A DNA stretch of 64,000 nucleotides from Roseovarius sp. SCSIO 43702 (GTDB lineage Bacteria > Pseudomonadota > Alphaproteobacteria > Rhodobacterales > Rhodobacteraceae): positions 2,812,501 through 2,876,500 of the forward strand of contig NZ_CP080623.1 of the NCBI RefSeq assembly GCF_019599045.1. The letters are read 5' to 3'. Shown here piece after piece: positions 20,298 through 29,201 of this stretch. The position numbers were made by a program, and so were the translations under genes. Below the pieces are notes generated by a model. The model had not been told where the DNA came from and did no database searches. It saw only the letters and a program-made list of their open reading frames with translations. Position 1 is the stretch's first letter; each line of letters begins with the position of its first letter.

Positions 20298-21380
20298 ATG
20301 TCCACTCCGATACTGACCATCCGCGACGCGACCAAGCGATACGGGAGCGTGAACGCGCTCGACCGGGTCGATCTGGACGTCGAGGAAGGCGAGTTTCTCA
20401 CGCTACTCGGACCTTCCGGTTCGGGTAAGACAACTCTTCTGTCGGCGATTGCCGGCTTCGCGCCGCTTACCGAAGGACGTATTGACCTGAGGGGCCGCGA
20501 CATCACGCGCGAGCCACCCGAGCATCGCGATTTCGGTATGGTTTTCCAAGGTTATGCGCTTTTCCCCACGATGACGGTGGGCGACAACGTCGCCTTTCCG
20601 CTCAGGGTCCGGAAGGCGCCGAGATCCGAGGTCGAAGCACGCGTGGCCGAATGCCTCGCGCTTGTGCAGATGGAAGAATTCGCCGACCGCATGCCGACCC
20701 AACTTTCGGGCGGCCAGCAGCAACGCATCGCGCTTGCGCGCGCCCTTTCGTTCAAGCCGCAGGTCCTGCTTCTGGACGAACCGCTGTCGGCGCTCGACAA
20801 GAAGCTGCGCGCCGATCTTCAGTGGGAGCTCAAATCGCTGCACGACCGGCTGGGCGTGACGTTCATCTACGTCACCCACGATCAGGACGAGGCGCTGTCG
20901 ATGTCCGATCGCGTGGTCATTCTGCGCGACGGACGCATTCAGCAGGAGGGCCTGCCAGAAGAGCTGTATAATCGTCCGCGAACGCGGTTCGTCGCCGACT
21001 TCCTGGGCAAATCCAATTTCATGACCTTGCCCGTGCGGACCCGGTCCGGCGACACCATCACCTCTGCCTTGGGCGACACGGAGTTTCCGGTCGATGCGCC
21101 CGCGGACGTGACATCCAGCGAGACGATCGAGGTCGCCCTTCGCCCCGAGCGCATTCGCCTTGCCGAACCGGGACGCGAGATGCTGGAGGGCACGGTGCGG
21201 CAGGTGAGCTATCTGGGGGAACGCTGCCAAGTGCTTGTCGATCAGGACGAGGTCGGGACCCTGATGGTTTCGCGACCGACATGGAAAGTTGGCGTGACGC
21301 CCAAACCCGGATTGCCGGTCAGCCTCGGCTGGGACCGCGATGCATGCGTCGTGCTGGCGCCGGACAAGACAGACGCGTGA
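20298..21380 (+). CDS. ABC transporter ATP-binding protein, PotA-type
   Basis: A 360-residue importer ATPase. Walker A is GPSGSGKT at 38–45, the signature is LSGGQQQR, Walker B is [12 protein letters not shown], and the switch histidine is in YVTHDQDEA. The C-terminal 120 residues form the TOBE/OB domain typical of the polyamine/opine (PotA) group. It begins the rightward operon about 115 bases after LysR; the gap is A/T-rich near 20183–20222 and probably holds the promoter. With the next three genes it forms a complete importer. Confidence 0.93.
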   Translation: MSTPILTIRDATKRYGSVNALDRVDLDVEEGEFLTLLGPSGSGKTTLLSAIAGFAPLTEGRIDLRGRDITREPPEHRDFGMVFQGYALFPTMTVGDNVAFPLRVRKAPRSEVEARVAECLALVQMEEFADRMPTQLSGGQQQRIALARALSFKPQVLLLDEPLSALDKKLRADLQWELKSLHDRLGVTFIYVTHDQDEALSMSDRVVILRDGRIQQEGLPEELYNRPRTRFVADFLGKSNFMTLPVRTRSGDTITSALGDTEFPVDAPADVTSSETIEVALRPERIRLAEPGREMLEGTVRQVSYLGERCQVLVDQDEVGTLMVSRPTWKVGVTPKPGLPVSLGWDRDACVVLAPDKTDA

Positions 21381-21448
21381 GGAATCGCATCGAAACAGGG
21401 CGCGTCCAATCATCGCGCGCGTTCCACATCCAAGGAGGAAAGATCGAA

Positions 21449-22591
21449 ATGACCGACTTCAATGACACAACAGATCACGAGGTCAAGGCCGACCTCATCG
21501 AGATCGCCGCATACAAGTACAAGGAAGGGCTCCTGACGCGCCGCGGGTTCCTCTCGGCGATGGCGGCACTTGGCGTGCTGCCAGCGCTCGGCAGCAAGGC
21601 CATGGCGCAAGCCAACGAGATCATCGTCGTGAACTGGGGCGGGAAGGCCTCGGAGGTTCTCCAGGAAGTGATGTGCGACACCTACACCAAGGAAACCGGC
21701 ATCCCCGTGACCGTCGACGGCTCGGGGCCGTCTGGCGGCAAGATCCGCGCCATGGTCGAAAGCGGCGCAGTGGTATGGGATGTGTGCGACAGTGGGATGG
21801 GCACGGCCCTCATCCTGACCGAACAAGGTGTGATCCAGCCCATCAACTATGACATCGTCGACAAATCAAAGGTTCTGGAGCAATCGATCTACTCCCACGG
21901 GGTCGGGAACTACATCTATTCCTACGTGCTGGCCACGAACCCCAGGATGCTCGGCGGCAATGTTCCGCAAAGCTGGGAAGACGTGTGGAACGTCAAGGAC
22001 TTTCCGGGCATGCGCACGTTCCGCAAATCGGTGCGCGGAATGCTCGAATCCGCCACGATGGCGCAGGGTGTCGCACCCGAGGAGGTCTATGACGTACTGA
22101 GCACGCAGGACGGCATCGACGCGGCCATCGACAAGTTCCGCCAACTGCGGGAGAACATCATCGTCTGGGGGTCGGGCAGCGCCAGCCAGAACCTGTTCCT
22201 CCAGGAAGAGGTTGCGATGGGCAACATCTGGTCGACCCGCGCGCACCTGCTCAAGGACCAGATGGAAGAAGGCAGCTTCCAGGTCAGCTTTGACGGGGGC
22301 GTGCTCGCACCCGGTGTCTGGGTCGTTCCGAAGGACAACCCTGCCGGCAGTGACGAGGCGATGAAGTTCATCGCGCATGCCCAGGATCCGGAACTGCAGG
22401 TCCAGTGGCTCGAAATGATCGGCTGCGGACCGGCCAACCCCGAGGCCGCCGACATGGTTCCCCCGGAGCTTCAGAAATGGAACCCGTCCAGCCCCGAGAA
22501 CCTCGCCAAGCAGATCTTCTACAACGACGAATGGTACGCCAAGAACCAGGTCGCCGCGGAAGAGGCCTATGTCGATGCACTGATCAACTGA
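21449..22591 (+). CDS. periplasmic solute-binding protein, PotD/PotF-type, Tat-exported
   Basis: A 380-residue binding protein. The start at 21449 has AAGGAGG upstream. An unusual cytoplasmic-side extension of about 30 residues precedes a twin-arginine signal (LTRRGFLSAMAALG) and an alanine-rich cleavage site ending AMAQA. The mature protein begins NEIIVVNWGGKASEVLQ, typical of the spermidine/putrescine-type family 1 binding proteins. The ligand cannot be read from sequence; the neighbouring enzymes suggest a cyclic ureide, pyrimidine-like or other N-heterocyclic compound rather than a polyamine. Confidence 0.92.
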   Translation: MTDFNDTTDHEVKADLIEIAAYKYKEGLLTRRGFLSAMAALGVLPALGSKAMAQANEIIVVNWGGKASEVLQEVMCDTYTKETGIPVTVDGSGPSGGKIRAMVESGAVVWDVCDSGMGTALILTEQGVIQPINYDIVDKSKVLEQSIYSHGVGNYIYSYVLATNPRMLGGNVPQSWEDVWNVKDFPGMRTFRKSVRGMLESATMAQGVAPEEVYDVLSTQDGIDAAIDKFRQLRENIIVWGSGSASQNLFLQEEVAMGNIWSTRAHLLKDQMEEGSFQVSFDGGVLAPGVWVVPKDNPAGSDEAMKFIAHAQDPELQVQWLEMIGCGPANPEAADMVPPELQKWNPSSPENLAKQIFYNDEWYAKNQVAAEEAYVDALIN

Positions 22592-22659
22592 CACTGATCC
22601 CGGACGCGCGGGTCGCGGCTTCCGGCCGGTCCCGCGCGTTCATCTCTCCGAGGTTTTCC

Positions 22660-23502
22660 ATGTCCCGACTGCCCGATTCATATAGATACTGGTTCCTGGT
22701 GCTTCCCGCGCTGGCCACCATGATCATCTTCTATATCTGGCCGCTCGTCGGAATCTGGAAGATCTCCGTCACCGAGCCGACGGCAGGGATCGAGAACTAT
22801 ACCCGGATGTTCGATTCGAACGCGGTGACAACGAGCTTCATCATTACCTTCCGAATTGCGGCGATCACCACGATCGGATGCCTGGTGCTGGGCTACGTCG
22901 TGGCTTACGTCATCTCGAACTTCGCGCGTCGGGTCAAACCGCTGATGGTGGCACTGGTGCTGCTGCCCTTCTGGGTTTCGGTGTTGATCCGGTCGTTTTC
23001 ATGGATCGTGCTGCTGGGGCGTTCCGGCCTCGTGAACGACACCCTGCGCGACGCCGGACTTATCGACGCACCTCTCAAGCTCATGCATAACGAGTTCGGC
23101 GTCATCCTCGCGATGATCCACGTCATGTTGCCTTTCGCCGTGCTGCCGATGATGGCCAACATGCGCGGCATCTCGGGGTCCTACGTCGATGCGGCGCGTG
23201 GCCTTGGCGCAAGCGAATGGACGGCGTTTCGGCAGGTTTATTTTCCGCAGACACTGCCCGGTGTGTTTTCGGGCGCGCTTCTGGTCTTCGTGCTCTCTCT
23301 GGGCTTCTACATCACGCCGGCCCTGCTGGGCGGGGGCCGCGTGCTGATGATCTCGGAATACATCACCTACCAGATCCAGGAATTCCTCAACTGGGGCCTC
23401 GGCTCCGCACTCTCGGTGGCCCTGCTCGTGATGACGGCGCTCGTCATACTCGTCGCCGCGCGCTTCGTGAACCTGCGCAGCGCCCTTCTGGAGCGGAAAT
23501 GA
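22660..23502 (+). CDS. ABC transporter permease (PotB-type)
   Basis: A 280-residue integral membrane protein with about six hydrophobic segments, the first at residues 10–32 (YWFLVLPALATMIIFYIWP). The EAA loop that contacts the ATPase is visible as SYVDAARGLGASEWTAFRQV. Its stop overlaps the ATGATG start of the second permease, so both halves of the channel are made together. Confidence 0.92.
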   Translation: MSRLPDSYRYWFLVLPALATMIIFYIWPLVGIWKISVTEPTAGIENYTRMFDSNAVTTSFIITFRIAAITTIGCLVLGYVVAYVISNFARRVKPLMVALVLLPFWVSVLIRSFSWIVLLGRSGLVNDTLRDAGLIDAPLKLMHNEFGVILAMIHVMLPFAVLPMMANMRGISGSYVDAARGLGASEWTAFRQVYFPQTLPGVFSGALLVFVLSLGFYITPALLGGGRVLMISEYITYQIQEFLNWGLGSALSVALLVMTALVILVAARFVNLRSALLERK

Positions 23503-24287
23503 TGCGTATCTCGACCTTTCGCATATTCTTCATGACGCTGGCGTGGATGGTGCTTGCCTTCCTGCTGTTGCCGATCCTCGTGGTCATCCCCGTCTCGCTG
23601 ACGGACACAAGCTATATCGGCCTGCCCAAGGAACACCTTTCGTTCCAGCACTACGTTGCCTATTTCCAGGATCCGCGCTGGCTTGCCGCAACCTGGACAA
23701 GCATCTGGATCGGCATCGTGGTCGCGATCTGCGCGACGGCGCTCGGCACGGCCTTCGCCATCGGCTGCTGGAACCTCTCGAACCGCGCATCCACGATCGC
23801 GCGCTGGATCCTGATCACGCCGATCCTGGTGCCGCCTGTCGTGCAGTCGCTGGGCTTCTACCGTTTCTGGGTGACCCTCGGGCTCATCGATACGCATGGC
23901 GGGGTCATCCTCGCCCACACGCTGCTGGCGCTGCCCTACGTGTCGATCTCGGTATTCGCCGCCCTCGCCAATCTCGACCGGCGCATTCCGCAGGCAGCGC
24001 GATCCCTCGGCGCGTCGGTTTGGCAGACCTCCTGGAAGGTCGTGATGCCCGCCGCCTATCCGGGCATGATCACCGGCGCCATCTTCGCGTTCATCGTCAG
24101 CTTCGACGAGATCGTGGGCGTTCTCTTCATCACCGTCCGCAACGTCTCGACCCTGCCCAAGAAGATCTGGGAAGGCATCCAGGAAAGCATCGACCCCACC
24201 ATCGCCTCGGTCGCCACGATGCTCGTGCTTCTCACATTGATCGTGACCGGCTACGGCATCTTCCGCAATCGCGAGTTCCGGCAATGA
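23499..24287 (+). CDS. ABC transporter permease (PotC-type)
   Basis: A 262-residue membrane protein with about six segments; the first spans residues 8–32 (FFMTLAWMVLAFLLLPILVV). The EAA loop reads IPQAARSLGASVWQTSWKV. The start codon (ATG at 23499 or the next codon) overlaps the stop of the first permease, and its own stop overlaps the amidohydrolase start by four bases, tying transport directly to catabolism. Confidence 0.92.
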   Translation: MMRISTFRIFFMTLAWMVLAFLLLPILVVIPVSLTDTSYIGLPKEHLSFQHYVAYFQDPRWLAATWTSIWIGIVVAICATALGTAFAIGCWNLSNRASTIARWILITPILVPPVVQSLGFYRFWVTLGLIDTHGGVILAHTLLALPYVSISVFAALANLDRRIPQAARSLGASVWQTSWKVVMPAAYPGMITGAIFAFIVSFDEIVGVLFITVRNVSTLPKKIWEGIQESIDPTIASVATMLVLLTLIVTGYGIFRNREFRQ

Positions 24288-25654
24288 CGGACCGCGTCCT
24301 GCTGCGAAACGGCCTGCATATCGCGCATGAAGGTCGCATGCCGGTTCTGCGCACGGGCGACATCGCTATCGAGAACGGCACCATCGTCGCCATCCGCGAC
24401 GGCGTCGACGGCAGCGCGTTCGAGTCCTTCGAACCGGTCGACATGTCGGGCCGTCTGATCGCGCCGGGGCTGATCAACAGCCATACACATGCCGTGCTAC
24501 TCGTGTTGCGCGGCACGGTCGAGGACATCGAGGGCAACCTCGTCTATCAGTACATGGTGCCGGCTTCCTACCTGCTCGAACCTCGGGAGCGTGCGGCCAT
24601 CGCACGCCTCGCCTGCGCCGAAGCGATCCGGTCGGGCACCACCACCATGGTCGACCCCCTGCGACATGTGGCCGACTACGCGCCCGCGATGATCGAGACG
24701 GGACTGCGCCTCTGGCTCGCCGAAAGCTGTGCCGATGCCGTGACCACCGAGGTGGGGCGCGGCACCTATCGGTTCGACCGCGAATTCGGCGAGGAATTTC
24801 TCGATCGGACCCGCGCACTGATCGAGCGATTCCACGGCGCCGAGGACGACCGGGTCCGCGTCATGATCGCCGCTCACGCGCCCGACAATTGCAGTCCGTG
24901 GATGCTGGGACAGTTGAACGACCTCGCGCGTCGTCACGGCCTGCGCCGCACCGTTCACCTGAGCCAGATCATCAGCGAGAAACACCAGGTCGAAACGCTG
25001 CATGGATGCACGTCGACCGAGTACCTGGCCCAGAACGACTTTCTGGGCGACGATCTGCTTGCCGTACACTGGACCTTCTGTTCGGACACCGACGTGATGA
25101 CCTTGGCGAATACCGGAACTCGCTTCGTGCATTGCCCGGCCTCGATGTCCGCGAAGGGTCCGCACCCGCTGCCGATGCGCGACATTCTCGACAGCAACGT
25201 CCGCATCTGTCTCGGCACGGACAACATGACCGAGGACATGTTTCACGCCATGAAGACCGCACTAATGCTGAACCGCGGCGCCTACGGACGGGCGGTGACC
25301 CCCACGCCGGCCGATGTGCTGAACTACGCGACGATCAACGCCGCCGAGGCGCTCGACCATGACCGTATTGGACGGATCGATCCGGGAATGTGCGCCGATC
25401 TCGCCGTTTTCGACCTGGAAACGCCCGCGATGAGCCCGCGTGTCTCGGCGATATCGAACCTCGTGCACTACGGTCATCCGGGCATCGTGACCGATACGAT
25501 GGTCGCGGGCCGCTTCCTGATGCGCGACCGCCGCCTGATCACCATCGAAGAAACCGACACAATAGCCGAAGCCCAAGCGGCGACGGATGCCATGTGGACA
25601 CGCTTCGCGGCCAATGAACCGGGCGTGCCCCTGCCCCACCGCGACGCCGTCTGA
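24284..25654 (+). CDS. amidohydrolase, deaminase-like (8-oxoguanine/chlorohydrolase group)
   Basis: A 456-residue TIM-barrel metal hydrolase. The metal motif HTHA is at residues 67–70, further ligands are probably in HLSQIISEKHQVE and the HWTFCSD region, and the active-site Asp is in CLGTDNMTEDM. This pattern (single metal, HxH…H…H…D) matches the cytosine/guanine deaminase–TrzN/AtzA branch that hydrolyses amino or halo groups from N-heterocycles. It starts on the ATGA of the permease gene. It would act before ring opening by the hydantoinase. The real substrate is unknown. Confidence 0.85.
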   Translation: MTDRVLLRNGLHIAHEGRMPVLRTGDIAIENGTIVAIRDGVDGSAFESFEPVDMSGRLIAPGLINSHTHAVLLVLRGTVEDIEGNLVYQYMVPASYLLEPRERAAIARLACAEAIRSGTTTMVDPLRHVADYAPAMIETGLRLWLAESCADAVTTEVGRGTYRFDREFGEEFLDRTRALIERFHGAEDDRVRVMIAAHAPDNCSPWMLGQLNDLARRHGLRRTVHLSQIISEKHQVETLHGCTSTEYLAQNDFLGDDLLAVHWTFCSDTDVMTLANTGTRFVHCPASMSAKGPHPLPMRDILDSNVRICLGTDNMTEDMFHAMKTALMLNRGAYGRAVTPTPADVLNYATINAAEALDHDRIGRIDPGMCADLAVFDLETPAMSPRVSAISNLVHYGHPGIVTDTMVAGRFLMRDRRLITIEETDTIAEAQAATDAMWTRFAANEPGVPLPHRDAV

Positions 25655-25669
25655 CAAAGGAGAGAAGCC

Positions 25670-26428
25670 ATGACCTTTTCCATTATCGGCCGGTGCAAGC
25701 GAACCGGCGCATTCGGTGCCGCAATCTCGACCTCGAACCTCGCCGTCGGGCACCGCTGCATACGGCTTGCACATGGCAAGGGCGCCGTGCTGTCGCAGCA
25801 CAGAACGGACACCCGCCTAGCTGAACTCGGGATCGAACTATTGCGCGATGGACGCGATGCCGGTGACACGCTGGACGAAATCTGTGCTTCGACCGATCAG
25901 ATAGAATGGCGACAGGTGGGGGTGCTTGACGCCGATGGGCGCGCCAAGGCTTATCATGGGCGGCGCATGTATTCGATTTACACCCACACCGCCGGCCGGG
26001 ACTGCCTCGCGCTCGGCAACATCCTCGACAACGACGAAGTAACGACCCGCATGGCCGAAACCTTCGAGAACACCGATGGCGAACCGCTCGGCGAGCGGCT
26101 GATGCGTGCGCTGGAGGCGGGACGCGACGCGGGCGGCGAGGTGAAGGATGCTCTGCGCTCCGCGGCACTGCGCGTCACCGGCGAGCATGGGATCGACGCC
26201 TGCGATCTTCGCGTCGACATCTCCGAGACCGACGCCATCGCGGATTTGCGCAAGCTCTATACCGCCTTCAACGCCGAGGCCGAGCTGATGCGGGACATGG
26301 CACTCGATCCCGACCGGGTGCCCGTCTCTCGCGCGCTTTTCGATGCGAGTGCCGAGCGGATCTTCGAGCTTGGCCTCGAGACGCGCTTTCCTGCCGCGCG
26401 CAATCCCGACAACTGGACCTTTCGCTAG
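25670..26428 (+). CDS. DUF1028 protein B (hydantoin-cluster, rightward arm)
   Basis: A 252-residue DUF1028 protein starting MTFSIIGRCKRTGAFG with AAAGGAG upstream. It shares with protein A (17.5–18.2 kb) the MTFS start, a GRC-x2-TG segment, HRTDTRLAELG, WRQVGVL and a CLALGNIL segment, but has an extra 30 C-terminal residues. The family is uncharacterised; an Ntn-type amidase with Thr2 as nucleophile is a hypothesis. Lying between the amidohydrolase and oxidoreductase genes in one operon, it probably acts on a cluster intermediate. Confidence 0.87.
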   Translation: MTFSIIGRCKRTGAFGAAISTSNLAVGHRCIRLAHGKGAVLSQHRTDTRLAELGIELLRDGRDAGDTLDEICASTDQIEWRQVGVLDADGRAKAYHGRRMYSIYTHTAGRDCLALGNILDNDEVTTRMAETFENTDGEPLGERLMRALEAGRDAGGEVKDALRSAALRVTGEHGIDACDLRVDISETDAIADLRKLYTAFNAEAELMRDMALDPDRVPVSRALFDASAERIFELGLETRFPAARNPDNWTFR

Positions 26429-26434
26429 GAGCGC

Positions 26435-27748
26435 ATGTTGCCCTTTCCCGGTGAACGCATCTATTGGCTCGACCATACCGAGGCACCGCCCGAACCGTCC
26501 ACTGCGGCCATCCCGCGGCGCGTGGATGTCGTTGTGGTGGGTGGCGGCTTCACCGGGCTCTCATGCGCCCTCCACCTCGCGCGGTCCGGGCGCACTGTTG
26601 TATTGTTCGAAGCGGAGAGCATCGGCCACGGCGCATCGTCCCGCAACGGCGGGATGGTCGGCCCGGGCCTGCACAAGCTCGGGATCACCGGCCTTGTCTC
26701 GACCTACGGAGAAACGAAGGCGACGGCCATCCTTCGCGAGGGATTGCTTGCGCTCGACTACTTGGAAGAGCTCGTCCGCAGCGAGCGGATCGACTGCGAC
26801 CTTGCCCTGACTGGGCGCTTCCGGGGCGCGCGGACGCCCGCGCATTACGAGGCTTCGGCCCGCGAATGCGACTGGCTTGCCAAGCATGTCGGCCTGCCCA
26901 CCCATGCCGTGCCGAAATCCGAACAACGCACCGAGATCGGCAGCGATTTCTATTGTGGCGGCACGGTTTACGAGCGCGACGGCGGCGTGAACCCGCGCAA
27001 GCTGGTGCTGGGACTCGCGGCCCGGGCGCGCGACGCGGGCGTCGCGATCCACAACAACTGTGCCGTTACGAGGTTGCAACCTGCCGCCACAGGCACCGAG
27101 GTTCAGACCGACCGCGGCACACTTACCGCAGGCGCGGTCGTGCTCGCGACGAACGGTTACTCGGATGGGCGGTCCCGCGCCCTCAACCGCCGGATCGTCC
27201 CCATCGAAACCGGCGCATCCGCCATCGGACCCCTCTCTCCCGGGCTGATGGCGGAGCTTACACCCAAGGCCCGCGTGCATGGCGAGACAGGGCGCGTCTT
27301 CATGTGGTATCGACCCACCCCCGACGGGCGTTCCTTCATCTTCGGCGGCCGGTTCGGCGCGGGCGGCATGCCGCTGGCCAAGCGTCAATGGGCGTTCCGC
27401 CGCGCGATCACGCGCGTTTTCCCGCAACTGCACGACGCCCCGTTTTCGCATGTCTGGTCAGGCAACATCGCCTATACCACCGACCATTCCCCGCATCTGG
27501 GCCACCACGACGGTGTCTGGTTGGCAGGCGGCTACTGCGGCTCGGGCGTGACGCGCAGCGTCTATTTCGGAGCCAAGCTCGCACGCCGCATCCTCGGCCA
27601 ATCCGACGCGGAAACCGCCTTCGACGACCTGCCCTTCGCCCCGATCACCCTGCGGCCCCTCGCGCCGATGGGGGCGGCCATGCTTGCACGCTGGTACCAG
27701 ATGCAGGATGCTCGCGATCTCAGGAAACGTGACAGGCAGACGGAGTGA
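26435..27748 (+). CDS. FAD-dependent amine/amino-acid oxidoreductase (DAO family)
   Basis: A 437-residue flavoenzyme. The Rossmann motif GGGFTG is at 36–41, with FEAES closing the beta-alpha-beta unit. The segment GHGASSRNGGMVGPGL matches the FAD-linkage region of the DadA/PuuB group, and GSGVTRSVYFGAKLA near the C-terminus matches its second FAD contact. In PuuB-like enzymes the substrate is an N-substituted amine; in DadA it is a D-amino acid. The operon context (carbamoylase, hydantoinase) suggests oxidation of the released amino acid. AGGAG precedes the ATG. Confidence 0.9.
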   Translation: MLPFPGERIYWLDHTEAPPEPSTAAIPRRVDVVVVGGGFTGLSCALHLARSGRTVVLFEAESIGHGASSRNGGMVGPGLHKLGITGLVSTYGETKATAILREGLLALDYLEELVRSERIDCDLALTGRFRGARTPAHYEASARECDWLAKHVGLPTHAVPKSEQRTEIGSDFYCGGTVYERDGGVNPRKLVLGLAARARDAGVAIHNNCAVTRLQPAATGTEVQTDRGTLTAGAVVLATNGYSDGRSRALNRRIVPIETGASAIGPLSPGLMAELTPKARVHGETGRVFMWYRPTPDGRSFIFGGRFGAGGMPLAKRQWAFRRAITRVFPQLHDAPFSHVWSGNIAYTTDHSPHLGHHDGVWLAGGYCGSGVTRSVYFGAKLARRILGQSDAETAFDDLPFAPITLRPLAPMGAAMLARWYQMQDARDLRKRDRQTE

Positions 27749-27752
27749 CGCG

Positions 27753-29201
27753 ATGAGCTTCGACACGGTGATCCACGACGGGACAATCGTCACCGCCAGC
27801 GGCAGTTTCGAGGGCGATATCGGCATTTCCGACAGTCGCATCGCAGCTCTGGCCGAAAGAATCGAGGGTGGCACCCGGCGGATCGACGCGGGCGGCCGGC
27901 TCGTCATGCCCGGCGGGATCGAGGCACATGCCCATATCGCGCAGGAAAGCTCGGCCGGGATCATGACCGCCGACGACTACCGCTCGGGCTCGATCTCGGC
28001 AGCGTTCGGCGGCAACACGTCCTTCGTGCCCTTCGCGGCCCAGCATCGCGGACAGAGCATCGAGGACGTGCTCGCCACCTATGACGCGCGCTCGAAATCC
28101 TCGGTCATCGACTACTCCTACCACCTCATCGTCTCGGACCCCTCGGACGAGGTGCTCACGCGCGGCCTTCCTGCCGCTTTCGCGCGCGGGATCACCTCGC
28201 TCAAGGTCTTCATGACCTACGACCTGATGAACATCGGCGACGCGGGCATGCTGTCGATCCTCGACGTGGCGCGCGAGAATGGCGCATTGACCATGGTGCA
28301 TGCCGAGAACAACGATATGGTCAAATGGATGAACGCGCGCCTTGCCGATCGCGGGATGACGGCGCCGAAGTACCACGCAATCTCGCGCCCCGAACTGGCC
28401 GAGGAGGAGGCGATCAATCGCGCAATCTCCCTCGCCCGGCTCGCCGACGCGCCGCTCTTCATCGTGCATGTCTCGACAGAAGGGGGCGCCGCCCTTGTCC
28501 AGAAGGCGCGCCTCGGGGGCGCGAAGCTCTTTGCCGAGACCTGTCCGCAATACCTCGCTCTCACGCGCGACGATCTCGACCGGCCCGGAATGGAAGGCGC
28601 GAAATACATATGTTCGCCTCCCGTGCGGGATCATGAGACGCAAGAGGCGCTCTGGCGCCACATCCGCGCAGGCACCTTCGACAGCGTCAGCTCAGACCAC
28701 GCGCCCTACCGCTTCGACGACACCGGCAAGCTGGTTCACGGGACCGAACCGCCCTATCCCAAGATCGCCAACGGCATGCCCGGCATCTCTGCGCGTCTGC
28801 CGTGGCTTTTCTCCGAAGGCGTCATCAAGGGACGGATCACGCCCGAACAGTTCGCGGCGCTCTCCTCCACCAACGCGGCGCGCATCTTCGGCATGTCGCG
28901 CAAGGGCCGGCTCGCACCGGGAATGGACGCCGACATCGCGATCTGGAACCCCGAAACACGACGCAAGATGACGCTCGAGGATCAGCACGACAACATGGAT
29001 TACACGCCCTTCGAGGGCATGGACCTGACCGGCGCGCCCGAGATCGTCATGACCCGCGGAGAAGTAGTCGTCGAACATGGCAAACTTCGCGCTACAGAGG
29101 GTCAGGGCCGCTTTGTCGCGCGAGATCGCGTAGACCTGTCGGGCGTGCCGGGTATCCCCGTCAAGGAAACCGCGCTGATGCACGCCGAGGCCGGACGATG
29201 A
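27753..29201 (+). CDS. hydantoinase/dihydropyrimidinase
   Basis: A 482-residue cyclic amidohydrolase opening hydantoin or dihydropyrimidine rings to N-carbamoyl amino acids. The binuclear metal site is visible: HxH as His59/His61 (EAHAHIAQ), the carboxylated Lys151 (TSLKVFMTYD), His183 (MVHAENND), the HVSTEGGA histidine and the Asp of SDHAPYRF. Length fits D-hydantoinase. The ATG at 27753 follows GGAG by 6 bases, and the stop overlaps the racemase start by four bases. Confidence 0.93.
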   Translation: MSFDTVIHDGTIVTASGSFEGDIGISDSRIAALAERIEGGTRRIDAGGRLVMPGGIEAHAHIAQESSAGIMTADDYRSGSISAAFGGNTSFVPFAAQHRGQSIEDVLATYDARSKSSVIDYSYHLIVSDPSDEVLTRGLPAAFARGITSLKVFMTYDLMNIGDAGMLSILDVARENGALTMVHAENNDMVKWMNARLADRGMTAPKYHAISRPELAEEEAINRAISLARLADAPLFIVHVSTEGGAALVQKARLGGAKLFAETCPQYLALTRDDLDRPGMEGAKYICSPPVRDHETQEALWRHIRAGTFDSVSSDHAPYRFDDTGKLVHGTEPPYPKIANGMPGISARLPWLFSEGVIKGRITPEQFAALSSTNAARIFGMSRKGRLAPGMDADIAIWNPETRRKMTLEDQHDNMDYTPFEGMDLTGAPEIVMTRGEVVVEHGKLRATEGQGRFVARDRVDLSGVPGIPVKETALMHAEAGR

